Below, one piece after another: positions 1-10,960 of a DNA stretch of 64,000 bases. Location: assembly GCA_965153355.1 (NCBI GenBank), contig OZ231127.1, positions 98,084,001-98,148,000 of the forward strand, read 5' to 3'. Under the pieces are notes generated by a model. The model saw only the letters and a list, made by a program, of their open reading frames with translations, ran no database searches and had not been told where the DNA came from. Origin of the DNA: Flaccisagitta enflata. Lineage: Eukaryota; Chaetognatha; Sagittoidea; Aphragmophora. Within the stretch, counting starts at the first letter, position 1. Each line of letters opens with the position of its first letter. Both the position numbers and the translations under genes were made by a program.

Positions 1-466
1 TGAGGCTCGAATTTGAACCTCGAGGATAGGATTTGAGCCTCAGGAATGGGATTTGAGCCTCAGCAATGAGATTTGAGCCTCGAGGCTGGGATTTGGGCCT
101 CGAGGCTGGGATTTGAGCCTCAAGGCTGGGATTTGAGCTTCGAGGCTTGGATTTGAGTCTGAGGCTGGGATTTGAGCCTCTGGGATTTGAGCCGAGGGAA
201 TTTGAGCCTGAGGCTGAGATTTGAGCCTGGATTGAGAGGCTGGGATTTGAGGCTTAAATTTGAGTCTTGATCTCAATTGATTTTGAACTTGTTTTGAGGT
301 GAGGTTTCTCCAAGATAGAACAGAAAAGGCTGGGATTTCAAATAACTTGAAGCTGAGATTTGAGCTTTTTTGAGTCTCTTTAGGGGCACGCAACAAAAAC
401 AAACAAATGAACGAATAAACGAAAGTCCCCCTGTGATGGACAGGACATCGTCCCCTTCCGGGGTAA
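1..466 (-). mobile_element. G element, type II, left part cut by window
   Basis: Array of about 20 bp units (GAGGCTGGGATTTGAGCCTC on the plus strand) to about 360. It ends in the inverted type II head GAAAGTCCCCCTGTG...ATCGTCCCC. The head is decayed (GATGGACAGG for GTTCTACAGG) and stops before GCCGCTGCCC. Confidence 0.75.
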
Positions 467-696
467 AAAAGACAAACAATCATGGGAGTTTCAAAAACAA
501 TAAGAAGATGTTGACCAATTTGCATAAAATTCACAGGGAATATAGCAATGATTTGGACATTCTGCCTCAACAAAATACAGTTGAGCCTTAAAGACGATTT
601 TTTTATCTGTTGAGAGATTCATTTATCCTACAAAATAATTCCATTTTGTCAAAATTGGCATTGAATGCAAAAAGTTTTGGAACTTTTTTCTGATTT
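467..696. other. AT-rich spacer
   Basis: No gene or repeat recognised. Confidence 0.4.
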
Positions 697-1550
697 TTAG
701 TCCTCAGCGACATCTATAACTTTCACTTATCTATCCATTGGTCTGTCCATTGGTCAGTCCGTCCATCCGTCCATAACACTTTGCTTTTTTTCGTCATTTT
801 ACGTTATTTTAGGGTATTTTACGTCATCTTAATTCATTTCCAGTCATTTTCAGTTAATTTTAGTCACTTCAGTCATTTTGTGATTTTTGGGCAGCGGCCC
901 CGAAGGGGCCGATGACCTATGATTCCACATAGGGCAATTTTCTCCGGTTAAACAGGCCTCTCAGAACCAAACTCAGGCCTTTCAGACCCCAAATCAGACC
1001 TTTCTGACCCCGAATCAGGCCTCACAGACCCCAAAATCAGGCCACCCAGACCCTAAACCAGGTCTCTCAAACCCTTAATCAAGCCTCTCAGACCCCAAAT
1101 CTCAGACCCTAAATCGGGCCTTTTGGACCCCAAATTAGACCCCCCAGACCCTAAATCAGGTCTTCCAGACCCCAAATCAATCCTCTCAGACCCCAAAACA
1201 CATCTCTCAAACCCTAAATCAGACCTTTCAGAAAGAAAATCAGGCCTCTTAGCCTCCCAAAGAAGCTTCTCAAACCCGAGAAAATTGTCCTATGTGGAAT
1301 CATAGGTCATCGGCCCCTCCAGGGCCACTGCCCCTTTCATCATCTCTTACCCACATGAACTAACTTAGGGGCATCGAGTACCGTTGACCATGTAACGCTT
1401 TTGCGACTATTTGTCATTTTTGTCATTTTATGTTATTTTAAGTCATTTTAAGTCATTCTCAGTCATTCTAAGGTATTTTAAGTCATTCTAAGTCATTACA
1501 AGTCATTCTAAGCCATTCTAAGTCACTAAGTTATTTTTTGGCTTTTGTAG
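697..1550 (+). mobile_element. R1 element, decayed, split by a G element
   Basis: Starts TTTTTAGTC with a worn palindrome and CATCTATAAC, then CCGTCCATCCGTCC and an AAGTCATTCT array. The array resumes after the G insertion (889-1410) and runs to about 1535. No clear GGCCTTGTTT end. Confidence 0.6.
889..1410 (+). mobile_element. G element, type I
   Basis: Complete. Head GGGCAGCGGCCCCGAAGGGG at 889, unit array with CAGACCC variants 950-1270, inverted head CATAGGTCATCGGCC from about 1300, 3' hairpin TGCCCCT/AGGGGCA, tail to GCGACTATT. Inserted in the AAGTCATT array of an R1 element. Confidence 0.85.
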
Positions 1551-1555
1551 TTTTT

Positions 1556-2141
1556 GGGCAGCGGCCCCAGGGGTCTGTCTGTAGTTACAGGGGAATACAG
1601 GAACGTCCTTCCACCGTCCGTGTTTCCATCCTGACCATCAAGGCCTCAGCCTTTTGGCCTCAAATTAGCCCTTCCAGGCCTCAAATCAGCCCTTCCAGGC
1701 CTCAAATTAGTCCTTTCAGGCCTCAATTTAGCCCTCCCAGGCCTCAATTTAGCCCTCTAGACCTCAATTTAGCCCTCTAGGCCTCAAATCTGCCCTCTTG
1801 GCTTAGAATTAGCCTCCCCCATGTCTTAAATCTACCCTCCAGACCTCAAATATGCCCTTCAGACCTTCAATCAGCCCTCCAAACCTCAAATCTGCTCTCC
1901 AAGCCTTAATTCTGCCCTCCAGCCCTCAAATATGCCTTCAGTGGCATAAATCAGCCTTTTAAGCCTGAAATATGCCCCCTCAGGACAGACGAAAGGACGG
2001 ACATCTCAAAATTCCCCCCTGTGTTCTACAGGACATCGGCCCTTTGGGGCCGCTGCCCTGCTCTCACTCCACCTCTTCACTGGATCACTTCCAGCAGGGC
2101 ATCGGGTACCGCTGACCATGTGCGATCCTTGGATGACTAGT
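1556..2141 (+). mobile_element. G element, type III
   Basis: Head with an altered stem (CCCCAGGGG), CAGGCCTCAAATCAGCCCTTC-like array 1640-1975, inverted head CCCCCCTGTGTTCTACAGG, hairpin CTGCCCTGCT/CCAGCAGGGC, tail ending GGATGACTAG. Confidence 0.8.
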
Positions 2142-2460
2142 TAGTAACACCTTGCTTTTTTGCGTCATTTTTGGTCAATTTAGGTCGTCTGGAGTTATTT
2201 TGAGCCATTTTGTTGTTATTTTTGGTCATTTTTGGTTGCTTTTGGTCATTTTTGGTTGCTTTTAGTCATTTTTGGTCAATTTTGATCATATACGTCACTT
2301 TGTGTTAAGTCATTTGTGTCATTTATTGGCATTTGAAATAGTTTTAAGTCATTTTTAGTCATTTTAGAACATTTCAGGTCATTTTCAGTCATTTAACATG
2401 GTTTTTTGGTATGTTTTGGTCTTTATGTTTTTTGGTTTTTTGGTTTTTTGGATTTTTGGT
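2142..2460. repeat. GGTCATTT-type tandem array (R1 core-like)
   Basis: Short irregular units TTTTGGTCATT and AAGTCATTT after CACCTTGCTTTTTT, as in R1 interiors, but with no palindromic head or GGCCTTGTTT end. It lies directly between two G elements. Confidence 0.6.
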
Positions 2461-2465
2461 TTTTT

Positions 2466-3209
2466 GGGCAGCGGCCCCGAAGGGGCCGATGACCTATGCT
2501 TTCACACATAGGGGAAATTTTTCCTTCTTCTCCTTCTCCTTCTTCTTCTCCTCCGTCCACCCCCTTCATATCCTGGCCCTGCGGCCATGATCCTAGTCTA
2601 GAGGCCCAAATCCTAGTCTAGAGGCCCAAATTCTAGCCTCAAGGCCCAAATCCTTGCCTCAAGACTCAAAGCCCAACCTTGAGGCTCAAATCCCAGTCTA
2701 GAGGCCTATATCCCAGCCTCAAGGCTAACATCCCAGCCTCAAGGCTCAAATCCCAGCCTAAACCATCAAATCCAAGCCTCAAGCCTCAAATCCTAGCCTT
2801 CAGGCTCAAATCACAGCCTCATGGCTTAAATTACAGCCTAAAGCTTCAAATTACAGCCACGAGGCTCAAATAGGAGCCTCATGGCTCAAATCCCAGCCTA
2901 GATACTCAAATCCCAGCCTTGAGGCTCGTATCCCAGCCTAAAGCCTCATATCCCAGCCTCAAGCCTCAAATATTAGCCTTGAGGCTCAAATCACAGCCTC
3001 GAGGCTCAAATCACAGCCTCGAGGCTTAAATCACAGCCTCATGGCTCAAATCACAGCCTCATGGCTCAAATCACAGCCTTGAGGCTCAAACTTACTAAGC
3101 ATGGGTCATCGGCCCCTTCGGGGCCGCTGCCCCTCTCAACATCACACATCACATATACTCACATAGGGGCAACGGGTACCGCTGACCATCTAACGCTTTT
3201 GCAACTATT
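2466..3209 (+). mobile_element. G element, type I
   Basis: Complete: head at 2466, polypyrimidine stretch and CCACCCCC at 2520-2570, about 22 units of GGCTCAAATCCCAGCCTCGA type, shortened inverted head GGTCATCGGCCCC, hairpin and full tail. Confidence 0.88.
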
Positions 3210-3234
3210 GGTATTGGGTTTTTTGGTTTTTGTT

Positions 3235-3797
3235 GGGCAGCGGCCCCGAAGGGGCTGATGACCTATGCTTTCACACATAGGACAAATTTCTCCTCCTTCT
3301 TCTCCTCCTCCTTCTCCTCCGTCCATCCCACCCCCCCCCCTTCCGAGGTTCAAACCCCAGCCTTGAGGCTCAAATACCAGTCTCGAGGTTCAACTTTCAG
3401 CCTCGAGGCTCAAATTTCAGCCTCAAGGCTCAACTTCCAGCCTCCAAGCTAAAATTCCAGCCTCCAGGCTCAAATTCCAGCCTCAAGGCTCAAATTCCAA
3501 CCTCCAGGCTCAAATTCCAACCTTGAGGCACAAATTCCAGCCTTAAGGCTCATACGCCAACCTCAAGGCTCAAATCCCAGTCTTGAGACTCAAATCCCAG
3601 CCTTGAGGCTCAAATTCCAGCCTCAAAGCTCAAATCCCAACCTTGAGGCTTAAATCCCAATCTTGAGGCTCAAATCCCAGATTCAAGGTTCAAATCCTTG
3701 CAGCAAGGCTCAAATTCCAGCCTCAAACTTCCAAACTTACATACACAAACACAGGGGCAACGGGTACCGCTGACCATCTAACGCTTTTGCGACTATT
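3235..3797 (+). mobile_element. G element, type I, inverted head missing
   Basis: Head at 3235, pyrimidine tract, CCCCCCCCCC at 3331-3340, units to about 3725, then directly ACACAGGGGCAACGGGTACC and the tail. The inverted head and the first half of the 3' hairpin are deleted. Confidence 0.8.
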
Positions 3798-3866
3798 TTT
3801 TTTTTTCTGTTGTTGTTTTTTTTTTTGGTCATTTATGTTTTTTGGTATGTTTTAGTCATTTATGTC

Positions 3867-4560
3867 ATTTCAAGTCTGCTGGTTTCAGTCTGCTGGTTTA
3901 AGTCTGCTGGTTTAGGTCCACTGGTTTAAGTCCGCTGGTTTAAGTCTGCTGGTTTAAGTTGACTGGTTTAAGTTGGCTGGTTTAGGTTGGCTGGTTTTAG
4001 TCAGCTGATTTAGGTCTGTTGGTTAAGGTCTGCTGGTTAAGTCTGCTGGTTTAAGTGTGCTGGTTTAAGTCTGCTGGTTTAAGTTGGCTGGTTCAAGTTG
4101 GCTGGTTTAACTTCGCTGGTTTAAGTCTGCTGGTTTAAGTCTGCTGGTTTCAGTCTGCTTGTTTAAGTCTGCTGATTTAAGTCTGCTGGTTTAAGTGTGC
4201 TGGTTTAGGTCTGCTGGTTTAAGTGTGCTGGTTTAAGTCTGCTGGTTTTCAGTTGGCTGGTTCAAGTTGGCTGGTTTAACTTTGCTGGTTTAAGTCTGCT
4301 GGTTTCAGTCTGCTGGTTTCAGTCTGCTTGTTTAAGTCTTCTGGTTTAAGTCTGCTGGTTTAAGTCTGCTGGTTTAGGTCTGCTGGTTAAAGTCTTCGGG
4401 TTTAAGTCTGCTGGTTTAAGTCTGCTGGTTTAAGTCTGCTGGTTTAAGTCTGCTGGTTTGAGTCTGCTTGTTTAAGTCTGTTGGTTTAAGTCTGCTGGTT
4501 TAATTCTGCTGGTTTAAGTCTGCTGGTTTAAGTCTGCTGGTTTAAGTCTGCTGGTTTGGT
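3867..4560 (+). repeat. 14 bp minisatellite TTTAAGTCTGCTGG
   Basis: About 48 units in register, with variants such as TTCAAGTTGGCTGG. It is followed to 4655 by a shorter 11 bp derivative TTTAAGTCTGG. Not related to the G or R arrays. Confidence 0.9.
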
Positions 4561-4699
4561 TCAGGTTTAAGTCTGGTTTAAGTCTGGTTTAAGTATGGTT
4601 TCAGTCTGGTTTAAGTCTGCTCTAAGTCTGGTTTGAGTCTGGTCTAAGTCTGGTTGTAAAGCAATTATACAATTGTAATCTTTTGTCGCTTTTTTTATA

Positions 4700-5111
4700 C
4701 TACGCGAATCAATAAAAAAGCCGCACTTTTAAATGACAATTTACCATATTGAATTTTAAAATAATCAAATAAAATCTTAGACCATTTTAAAGCTCTCAAA
4801 GAGAACTTTCATTTGGCTCCAATCTGGTATTTCTAGCTTTATTCGTTTAGAAATGGCATAGAAAAGAGTGGAAACATTGCCATTTTCAGTTTTGCAATCC
4901 TATTGAAAAATAAACATTTTTTACAAAAAAGTGGTTAACTTTGACAAGCTCTAACTTCTAAACGGTTTAAGATAGACTTCTTGAATTGGTCTAGAATGAA
5001 AGAAAGTTCAAAAATCTTCAAAATCAGTTTAACAAAAAAAGTCAAAAATAATTTTTTCTGCCTCTTCCACTCACCTATAATAGGGTGCGGCTTTTTTTTT
5101 GATTCGCGTAG
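4700..5111. mobile_element. Mariner-like MITE (CTACGCGAATCA family)
   Basis: Terminal inverted repeats CTACGCGAATCAATAAAAAA...GCCGCAC at the left and GTGCGG...TTTGATTCGCGTAG at the right. TA on both sides (4698-4699, 5112-5113) is the expected duplication. 412 bp, no coding capacity. Confidence 0.88.
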
Positions 5112-5256
5112 TACATTTATTGTTTTTTACCATAAAATTGCTATATTCTCTATACAATTGCTGTACAATTGGGTTTTTGGGGCTTTTTGGGTGTTACATT
5201 TATTGTATTGTCTGTACAATTCAATATAATTGCTAAACCATTCTATACTTGTTTTT

Positions 5257-5537
5257 AGTCGCGTGCACGCGACTCTACAACCCGCTTTGTCAGTCCGTCC
5301 GTCCGTCCGTCCGTCCGTCCATCCGTTGGTCCGTCCATCCGTCGGTCCGTCACACTTTACTTTTTTGTACTATAACGTCAACTCTTAGGTCATTTTAAGT
5401 CATTTAAAGTCATTTATAGTTATTCTAAGTCATTTTGAGTCAGTCTAAGTCATTTTAAGTCATTTTAAGTCATTTTAAGTTATTTTAAGTTAAAGTTATT
5501 GTAAGTCTCGCACGCGACTTATAGGTGTTGGCCTTGT
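5257..5537 (+). mobile_element. R1 element, complete
   Basis: AGTCGCGTGCACGCGACTCT head, about ten GTCC/GTCG repeats, CACTTTACTTTTTT, AAGTCATTTT array, then CTCGCACGCGACTTATAGG and TTGGCCTTGTTT. The best full-length reference copy in the window. Confidence 0.88.
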
Positions 5538-5610
5538 TTTTCTCAATTATACAATAGCGTCCCTTGGAATACTATTGACAAAATTTAATTATTAAATTTC
5601 GTCCTTTTTT

Positions 5611-6094
5611 GGGCAGCGGCCACAAAGGTCCATTGTCCTGCAGGACACAGGGGTGAATTTCCAGATGTCCGTCCGTCTGTCCGTCCCCACCCCCCCTGAA
5701 GCCTCTCAAGCCTCAAATTCCCATTGAATAACATGGGAAATTGGCAAGATACAAACCTCCCATTGAATAACAAAGAAAGTTCACAAAAAAGCAAAAAATT
5801 GCATGTTTCCCATTGAATAACACAGGAAATTAATGACAATTGAGAGAAATTTAAAATTCCCATTGAATAACATGGTAAATTGATGAGAAATTAAAAAAAT
5901 GCAAAATTCCTATTGAATAACATGAAATGTTACTACCAAGGCTTCAAATATGCCCTCTCAGGACGTCTGGAAATTCACCCCTGTGTTCTACAGGACATTG
6001 GCCCTTTGGGGCCGCTGCGCTGCTCTCACTCCAATTTTTCAGCTAATCACTCCAAGCAGGGCATCGGGTACCGCTGACCATGTGCGATCCTTGG
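5611..6094 (+). mobile_element. G element, type III with CCCATTGAATAAC units
   Basis: Head (stem CCACAAAGG), C-run at 5691, then units around TTCCCATTGAATAACATGGG replacing the usual array. GACGTCTGGAAATTCACCCC inverted head, hairpin and a tail cut at GCGATCCTTGGA. Confidence 0.8.
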
Positions 6095-6183
6095 AAACCT
6101 TGAACCCTACTGCAATGGACCCGCGGAATTCCGCCTGACATGGACACAAATTTTCAATTTCACAAATTCTCAGACTTATTTCT

Positions 6184-6189
6184 TTTATT
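6184..6189 (-). promoter_or_regulatory. Candidate polyadenylation signal of the sirtuin gene
   Basis: AATAAA on the minus strand, 62 bases past the TGA at 6251. The surrounding sequence is AT-rich and free of G or R elements, so it can be a short 3' UTR. No transcript evidence is available. Confidence 0.5.
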
Positions 6190-6250
6190 TCCTATACTGG
6201 CATTGACAGGATTTCACCAATAAAAGATAGGATTTGTTAGTCCTTGGAAA

Positions 6251-6436
6251 TCAACCAGAGCAGGATTTTACTGATGTAGAAACTAGATCGTGATACCTTT
6301 GACAGCCATCGTCGCAGTCGCCCTGCCAGAAGTAATCGCGATGGCTTTTGTTATTGTTGAATTGTAGACCGCTGGAATTCCATCCTCCAGTCACCATCTC
6401 CTGGTTAATGAGCAGCCGGGGACACCCAGCAGGAAC
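6251..6436 (-). CDS. SIRT2-like: Sirtuin last exon (PRLLIN ... GDCDDGC) to stop
   Basis: C-terminal exon. After acceptor GATTTTCAG| it reads VPAGCPRLLINQEMV. An Asn-rich loop follows, then HRDYFWQGDCDDGCQRYHDLV. PRLLINxE is the strand that closes the Rossmann fold, and RDxxxxGDCDxGC is typical of SIRT2. Read straight through, the frame stops at TGA 6251-6253, eleven residues after the last recognisable sirtuin position; this is short, because SIRT2 proteins usually continue with a GW..EL helix. A possible donor CAAAG|GTATCA at 6297/6296 would instead make this an internal exon. An AATAAA on the minus strand 62 bases past the stop favours the terminal-exon reading. Confidence 0.85.
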   Translation of the reverse strand, partial: VPAGCPRLLINQEMVTGGWNSSGLQFNNNKSHRDYFWQGDCDDGCQRYHDLVSTSVKSCSG

Positions 6437-6499
6437 CTGAAAATCAAGGTTATGTTTATCGTAATGACAGCAAAAAAACATGATTAGTCCCATTAATCA

Positions 6500-7100
6500 C
6501 AGTCACAGTGTGAACACATATTCATGAATCTCAACATCCCCACAAAGGAGTGAGCAGAGCGCTGCGTAGCTAGTGGAGTGATATGAGCAAGCAAGCTGGC
6601 TGTGCCCTAGCTTGTGGGACAGAGGAGCGGATGAACAATAAGCTGTATGATAATAAGTCATTCAATGCACAGTGATCTCATGGCCCATTTTTACTACGGG
6701 TATGGGTCTGAGGAATGGGTATAAAACTTTTTGTGTCACTGCTGATAGTTCTAGGTGCTTGCGATTTGATCGAAATACGCAAATGCGATTTTGCCAATTT
6801 TGCCTATATTTCATTGTTAGCGTATTTTTTCAAAGACACCCAAAATAATAATAATTCATCCAAAGGGTGTTTTTTGGGAAAAGAATGCATCATACAAGAA
6901 TAGAATATATGAGTAGAAGTGGGAGGAGGTGGAGGAGGAGAGTGAGCGGAAATGACGGCGCGTTAGATTCATTCATTCATTTATTCATTCTTAAATGTTC
7001 ATTCTTATAATTTGAATCAGTGCAGCGAGGAGCACATTTGGCAGTAACTTTACCTTGTTTCCTCATATAAGGAGATCTTATTGATTGATTTTTGCGAAAC
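6500..7100. other. Intron sequence with a dispersed repeat
   Basis: 6535-6620 (AGTGAGCAGAGCGCTGCG and neighbours) resembles 20200-20290. The rest, including the small frames around 6715-6903, is AT-rich with no recognised content. Confidence 0.35.
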
Positions 7101-7113
7101 AGAGAGAGAGAGA

Positions 7114-7179
<66 letters not shown>

Positions 7180-7187
7180 GAGAGAGA
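7101..7187 (+). repeat. (GA)n microsatellite
   Basis: Almost pure GA dinucleotides with rare interruptions. Confidence 0.95.
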
Positions 7188-7366
7188 TGGCTGTTCAACA
7201 ACTGGACTGTTGAAAGACCCCTTGTTTTTTAACGGACAGGTGCGTAGTATGGTTAGAAAGAAGAATTATGAGCCAACATGCAAGCACCAAGCTAACTTTG
7301 ACAAGCTATAAATCCTCACAAACTAGGAATTAGTGTTTCAAATTTGGTTTGGGGATTAAAGTAATT

Positions 7367-7466
7367 ATCATTTTCCACTAAAGAGTTTCGAAAAAAATTG
7401 TCAATTCCCACTGACCATCATTTTCCACTAAAGAGTTTCGAAAAAAATTGTCAATTCCCACTGACC
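7367..7466 (+). repeat. Perfect 50 bp tandem duplication
   Basis: Two identical 50-base units beginning ATCATTTTCCACTAAAGAG, with ATCA of a third at the end. Confidence 0.95.
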
Positions 7467-7469
7467 ATC

Positions 7470-8140
7470 AATTACAGCAATTTATCCTGTTGTTAAACAA
7501 AATTTCATTGATGCCATCACCGTCAATCCCACCCAATTGATGGTATAAACCAGCTTGCAAAGTATTTTGCAGTTCTTGCCAGGCAAATATTTTGACAAAT
7601 TTGCTTATATTTTCAGTCATTCATTGACCCCTGGTTCTGCTCCTAAAATCTCAACTTCCAACTCATTCTGGTCTCAAACTGTTGTTTTGGTTGATGTGCA
7701 TCAGAAACAAGCAAGTCTGTCAGCTGATTCTGTCGAAAGGATCGCTGGGAATCAAAGTAAGAATAACAGATGCTAATCGCGAGATCAGCAAAATTTGCCC
7801 TCCGCTTCCGCCGGACCTTGACCTCTACAAAACTACTGCCCTGATATCCTTAACTTGTTTTGCTTTTGAGTAGAAGATTAATTTCCAATTACCAATAGCT
7901 ACCCCACCTTCAAAGGTCGAAGTGGTCAAATTCTTCAAGACCCTTTCTTCTGAGGCCAAATCAGGCTTTATCAATGAAAGTCCTAGCTTTTAAGGTTCAA
8001 ATTTACCATTGTTGACCAAAAATTTTTACCCTAAGGATTCCCAATAGACTGTTTATCCTTGTATAACGCCCCAAAGGCATTAAATTACTCTGGTTTAAAA
8101 TTAGCCTGTAGACCATGAATCGGCCAAAAAGATTCCATGT
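7470..8140. other. Unassigned sequence, weak coding relic on plus strand
   Basis: Plus-strand frames such as FLPGKYFDKFAYIFSHSL and VLVDVHQKQASLSADSVERI (7555-7776) look protein-like but are broken by stops. No family recognised. Confidence 0.25.
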
Positions 8141-8144
8141 CCCC

Positions 8145-8660
8145 CTGTGTTTTAAAGGCCTTTGATTTCCACTGCTAGTGAACTTGAATTCTTGTCTCTG
8201 TTCTATCATGTCAGCCCCTTAGACCTAGATTTTAGCTCCTGATACCAAAATTCCGGCTTCTAGAACCCACACCCTAGCCTTAGACACCCAGATCTTGATC
8301 TCAGAGACCCAGGATCTGGCCTCAAAGACCTAAATCCCGACTTTAGAGACTCTAATCCTGGCCTCAGTGACTCAGAGACCCAGATCCTGGCCTGCCCCCC
8401 TCTCAACTTAACCTGTAAACTACTGAAGAAGAGAAGGGGTACTGTTGTCCATACACTGATTTTTGTCATTTCTCCATGTTATTCAATGAGAGTTCAAATA
8501 ACATGGCATCCTGGACAGTAGGAAGGCAGACAGAAGTATGGATGGACGGATGGTCAGACTTCCCCTTTGTTCTGCCATGCTCCCCCTCAAGCTGAATCAA
8601 ATACTACTCAAGCAGGGCATGGGTACTGCTGACCACCTACTGCCTTTGGGCTGCTATTTT
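8145..8660 (+). mobile_element. G element, type IV, decayed and headless
   Basis: CTCAGAGACCCAGATCCTGGC-like units, a GTCATTTCTCCATGTTATTC stretch shared with 19870, a GGAAGGCAGAC region, hairpin relic CAAGCAGGGCA, tail CCTTTGGGCTGCTATT. Confidence 0.6.
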
Positions 8661-8689
8661 TTCTGATTTTTGATGGGATGAAAAAAATA

Positions 8690-8800
8690 ATGTTTTGATA
8701 TGAGGATACAAATACAAGAAAACATGTCAGTGAGCATAGCCGGTTGTCTGGTTGAATTAATTTGAGCGATTTAGCTCATCTAGCTCATTTGGCTCAGTCC
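8690..8800. repeat. Dispersed repeat (TTTAGCTCATCTAGCTCATT)
   Basis: Shares AAATACAAGAAAACATG and the AGCTCA motifs with 27240-27350, 27430-27470 and 59770-59880. Class unknown. Confidence 0.6.
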
Positions 8801-8805
8801 TTTTT

Positions 8806-9473
8806 GGGCAGCGGCCCCGAAGGGGACGAAGTCCTGTAGAACACAGGGGGACTTTCGTTCGTTCGTCCGTTCGTCCGTCCATCCCCCCCCCCCTCATCAG
8901 GCCCCTCAGCCCTCAAATCTGGCAAAGACCTCAAATCTGGCCTCTGAGACCTCAAATATGGCCTCTCAGGCCTCAAATATGGCCTCTCAGGCCTCAAATC
9001 CAGCCTCTCAAGCCTCAAATCCAGCCTCTCAGGCCTCAAATTCAGCCTCTCAGGCCTCAAATCTAACCTCTCAGGCCTCAAAACTGGCCTCTCAGGCCTC
9101 AAATTATACCTCTCAGGCCTCAAATCAGCTATCTCAGCCTCAATTTATTGCTCTCAGGCTTCAAATCAGTCCTCTGACCTTTCAAGCCTTAATCCAGCTC
9201 TCTCAAGCCTCAAGTCAGCCCTCTCAAGCCTCTGATTGGCATCTAAGGCCTTACATCAGCCTTCTTAGACCTCAGTTAAGGCTCTTGAAGGCCTTCAGTC
9301 AGCCCTCTATAGCATCTCATCCACTTCTTCAGGCAGGACGAACGAAAGTCCCCCTGTGTTCTGCAGGACTTCGTCCCCTTCGGGGCCGCTGCCCTGCTTC
9401 CCCTCAATCCAATTCACAATCACTCAAAGCAGGGCAACGGGTATCGCTGACCACATATTGCCCTTGGGCGACC
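8806..9473 (+). mobile_element. G element, type II
   Basis: Complete: type II head with GACTTTCGTTCGTTCG, C-run 8884-8892, 21 bp units CTCTCAGGCCTCAAATCCAGC to 9320, inverted head CGAAAGTCCCCCTGTG, hairpin and tail CCCTTGGGCGACC. The unit length is a multiple of three, so both strands stay open for over 100 codons without being genes. Confidence 0.9.
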
Positions 9474-9536
9474 TGTTTCCCCTGATTTTCAGTGCAATCA
9501 ATACATACAATTGCTCTTGACTTGATCTAACAAATA

Positions 9537-9989
9537 CAGGGTGTTTCACATCAAATAATATTATGAAAACTATGTCATTCTGCTTCTGGAAATGATGAAA
9601 CGATTTTGAAAAAAGATTCAAAAAGCTCTTAAGCTCCGATTTTTTATGTAAAATTTTCATTAACCTATGTCAAGTAGTTTAGCCACGATAAAGATTTGAA
9701 GTAAAATGAATTTTCTTTCATTTGAGTGCAATATGGCAACTGTAGCTCTAACCATTTACAAATGAGAGCGATTTAAAAAAAATTTCCAGGGTGGAAAAAG
9801 TGTCGACTGAAAATGTTCATTTTTCTTCAAATCTTTATTGAGGCCAAACTACTTGACCTAGACTAATGAAATTTTAACGTGAAAAATCGGAGCATGAGAG
9901 CTCTTTGAATTTTTTTCACAATTGTTTCATCACTTTTTAAAGCAGAGTGACAACATTTTCTTATATATCATTTGATGTGAAACACCCTG
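9537..9989. mobile_element. Mariner-like MITE (CAGGGTGTTTCACATC family)
   Basis: Inverted termini CAGGGTGTTTCACATCAAAT and ATTTGATGTGAAACACCCTG, perfect over 20 bp, flanked by TA. The inner halves also pair imperfectly. An empty homologous site lies near 27527. Fragments of the family occur at 34110-34180, 35712-35800 and 37010-37150. Confidence 0.9.
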
Positions 9990-10309
9990 TAAAAAGATTT
10001 GCAGTGACTGAAGATAAGAACTTAGTAAAAAGTAACCAATGGATACAGACTATGACAGTCAGCCGTCCAAAGGCCCTATTCCTACCCTAGACCCTGCCCC
10101 AAAGAGGTGCCTCTATTGCCGCTCCTTCCTCTTCTTCCCTCCTCCTATAACTCCTCCTATAACTCCTTGCCACTACCTACCCTATATCATGCCCCTAGAC
10201 CTAACTTCAGTAGCGGCAGTAGCAGTGGCGGCGGAAGAGGTGGAGATCTAAACCCCCTAAGCCTCTTCCGCCCCCGCCGCTAGTGCAGCTAACTTGACTA
10301 CATCTTTAA

Positions 10310-10960
10310 AGCGCCAGTAGCGGCAGTATAGGCAGCGGCGGAAGAGGGGTAGGAAGAGGCAGCAAAGGTAGAGATCTAAACCTCCTAAGCCTCTTCCACC
10401 ACCACCGCTAGTGCCGCTAGCCAGTAGCCAGTAGCGGCAGTAGAGGCAGCGGCGGAAGAGGGGTAGGTAGAGGCATCAAAGGTAGAGATATAAAACCCCC
10501 TCAGCCTAATCCGCCGCTGCCGCTAGTGCCGCTACCTTGAATACATCTTTAAAGCGCCAGTAGTGGCACTAGCGGCGGTAGCGGAAGAGGTGTAGGGGCA
10601 TGATATTGGGTGGGTAGCGGAACTAGCGGCAGCGGCGGAGGAGGTTTAGGGGCATGGTATGGGCTAGGTAGCGGCACTAGCGGCGGCGGCAGAAGAGGTG
10701 TAAGGGCATGATATGTGATTGGTAGCGGCACTAGCAGTGGCGGCGGCAGAGTTGCAGGGGCATAATTTGGGGTAGGTAGCGGCAGTAGCTGCAGCGGCGG
10801 AAAATGTATAGGGGCATGATTTGGGCTAGGTAGTGGCAGTAGCGGCGGCGGTGGAGGAGGTATGGGGGCATGATTTGGGGTAGGTAGTGGCACTAGCGGC
10901 AGCAGCGGAAGGGGTGTATGGGGAATAAATGATAAATAAGGATAGGTAGAGGTAGTATTG
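10310..10960 (+). repeat. G-rich minisatellite, about 60 bp units
   Basis: Units of GTAGCGGCACTAGCGGC... GGAAGAGG... AGGGGCATGATATGGG. The related inverted-looking stretch starts near 10045. The minus strand reads as a Pro/Leu-rich frame (PLPLVPLPTPYHAP-type) that I judge to be an artefact of the repeat. Confidence 0.85.

Noticed and set aside
7555-7873. Candidate coding exon FLPGKYFDKFAYIF...
   Set aside because: No clear splice sites and stops in every frame within 100 codons; kept only as an unassigned relic.
8794-9485. Repeat-protein-like frames (ASQASN and RPERLDL units)
   Set aside because: The 21 bp minisatellite unit of a G element keeps both strands open; similar frames at 40-573, 17590-18209, 18277-18865, 36145-36598 and 51845-52135.
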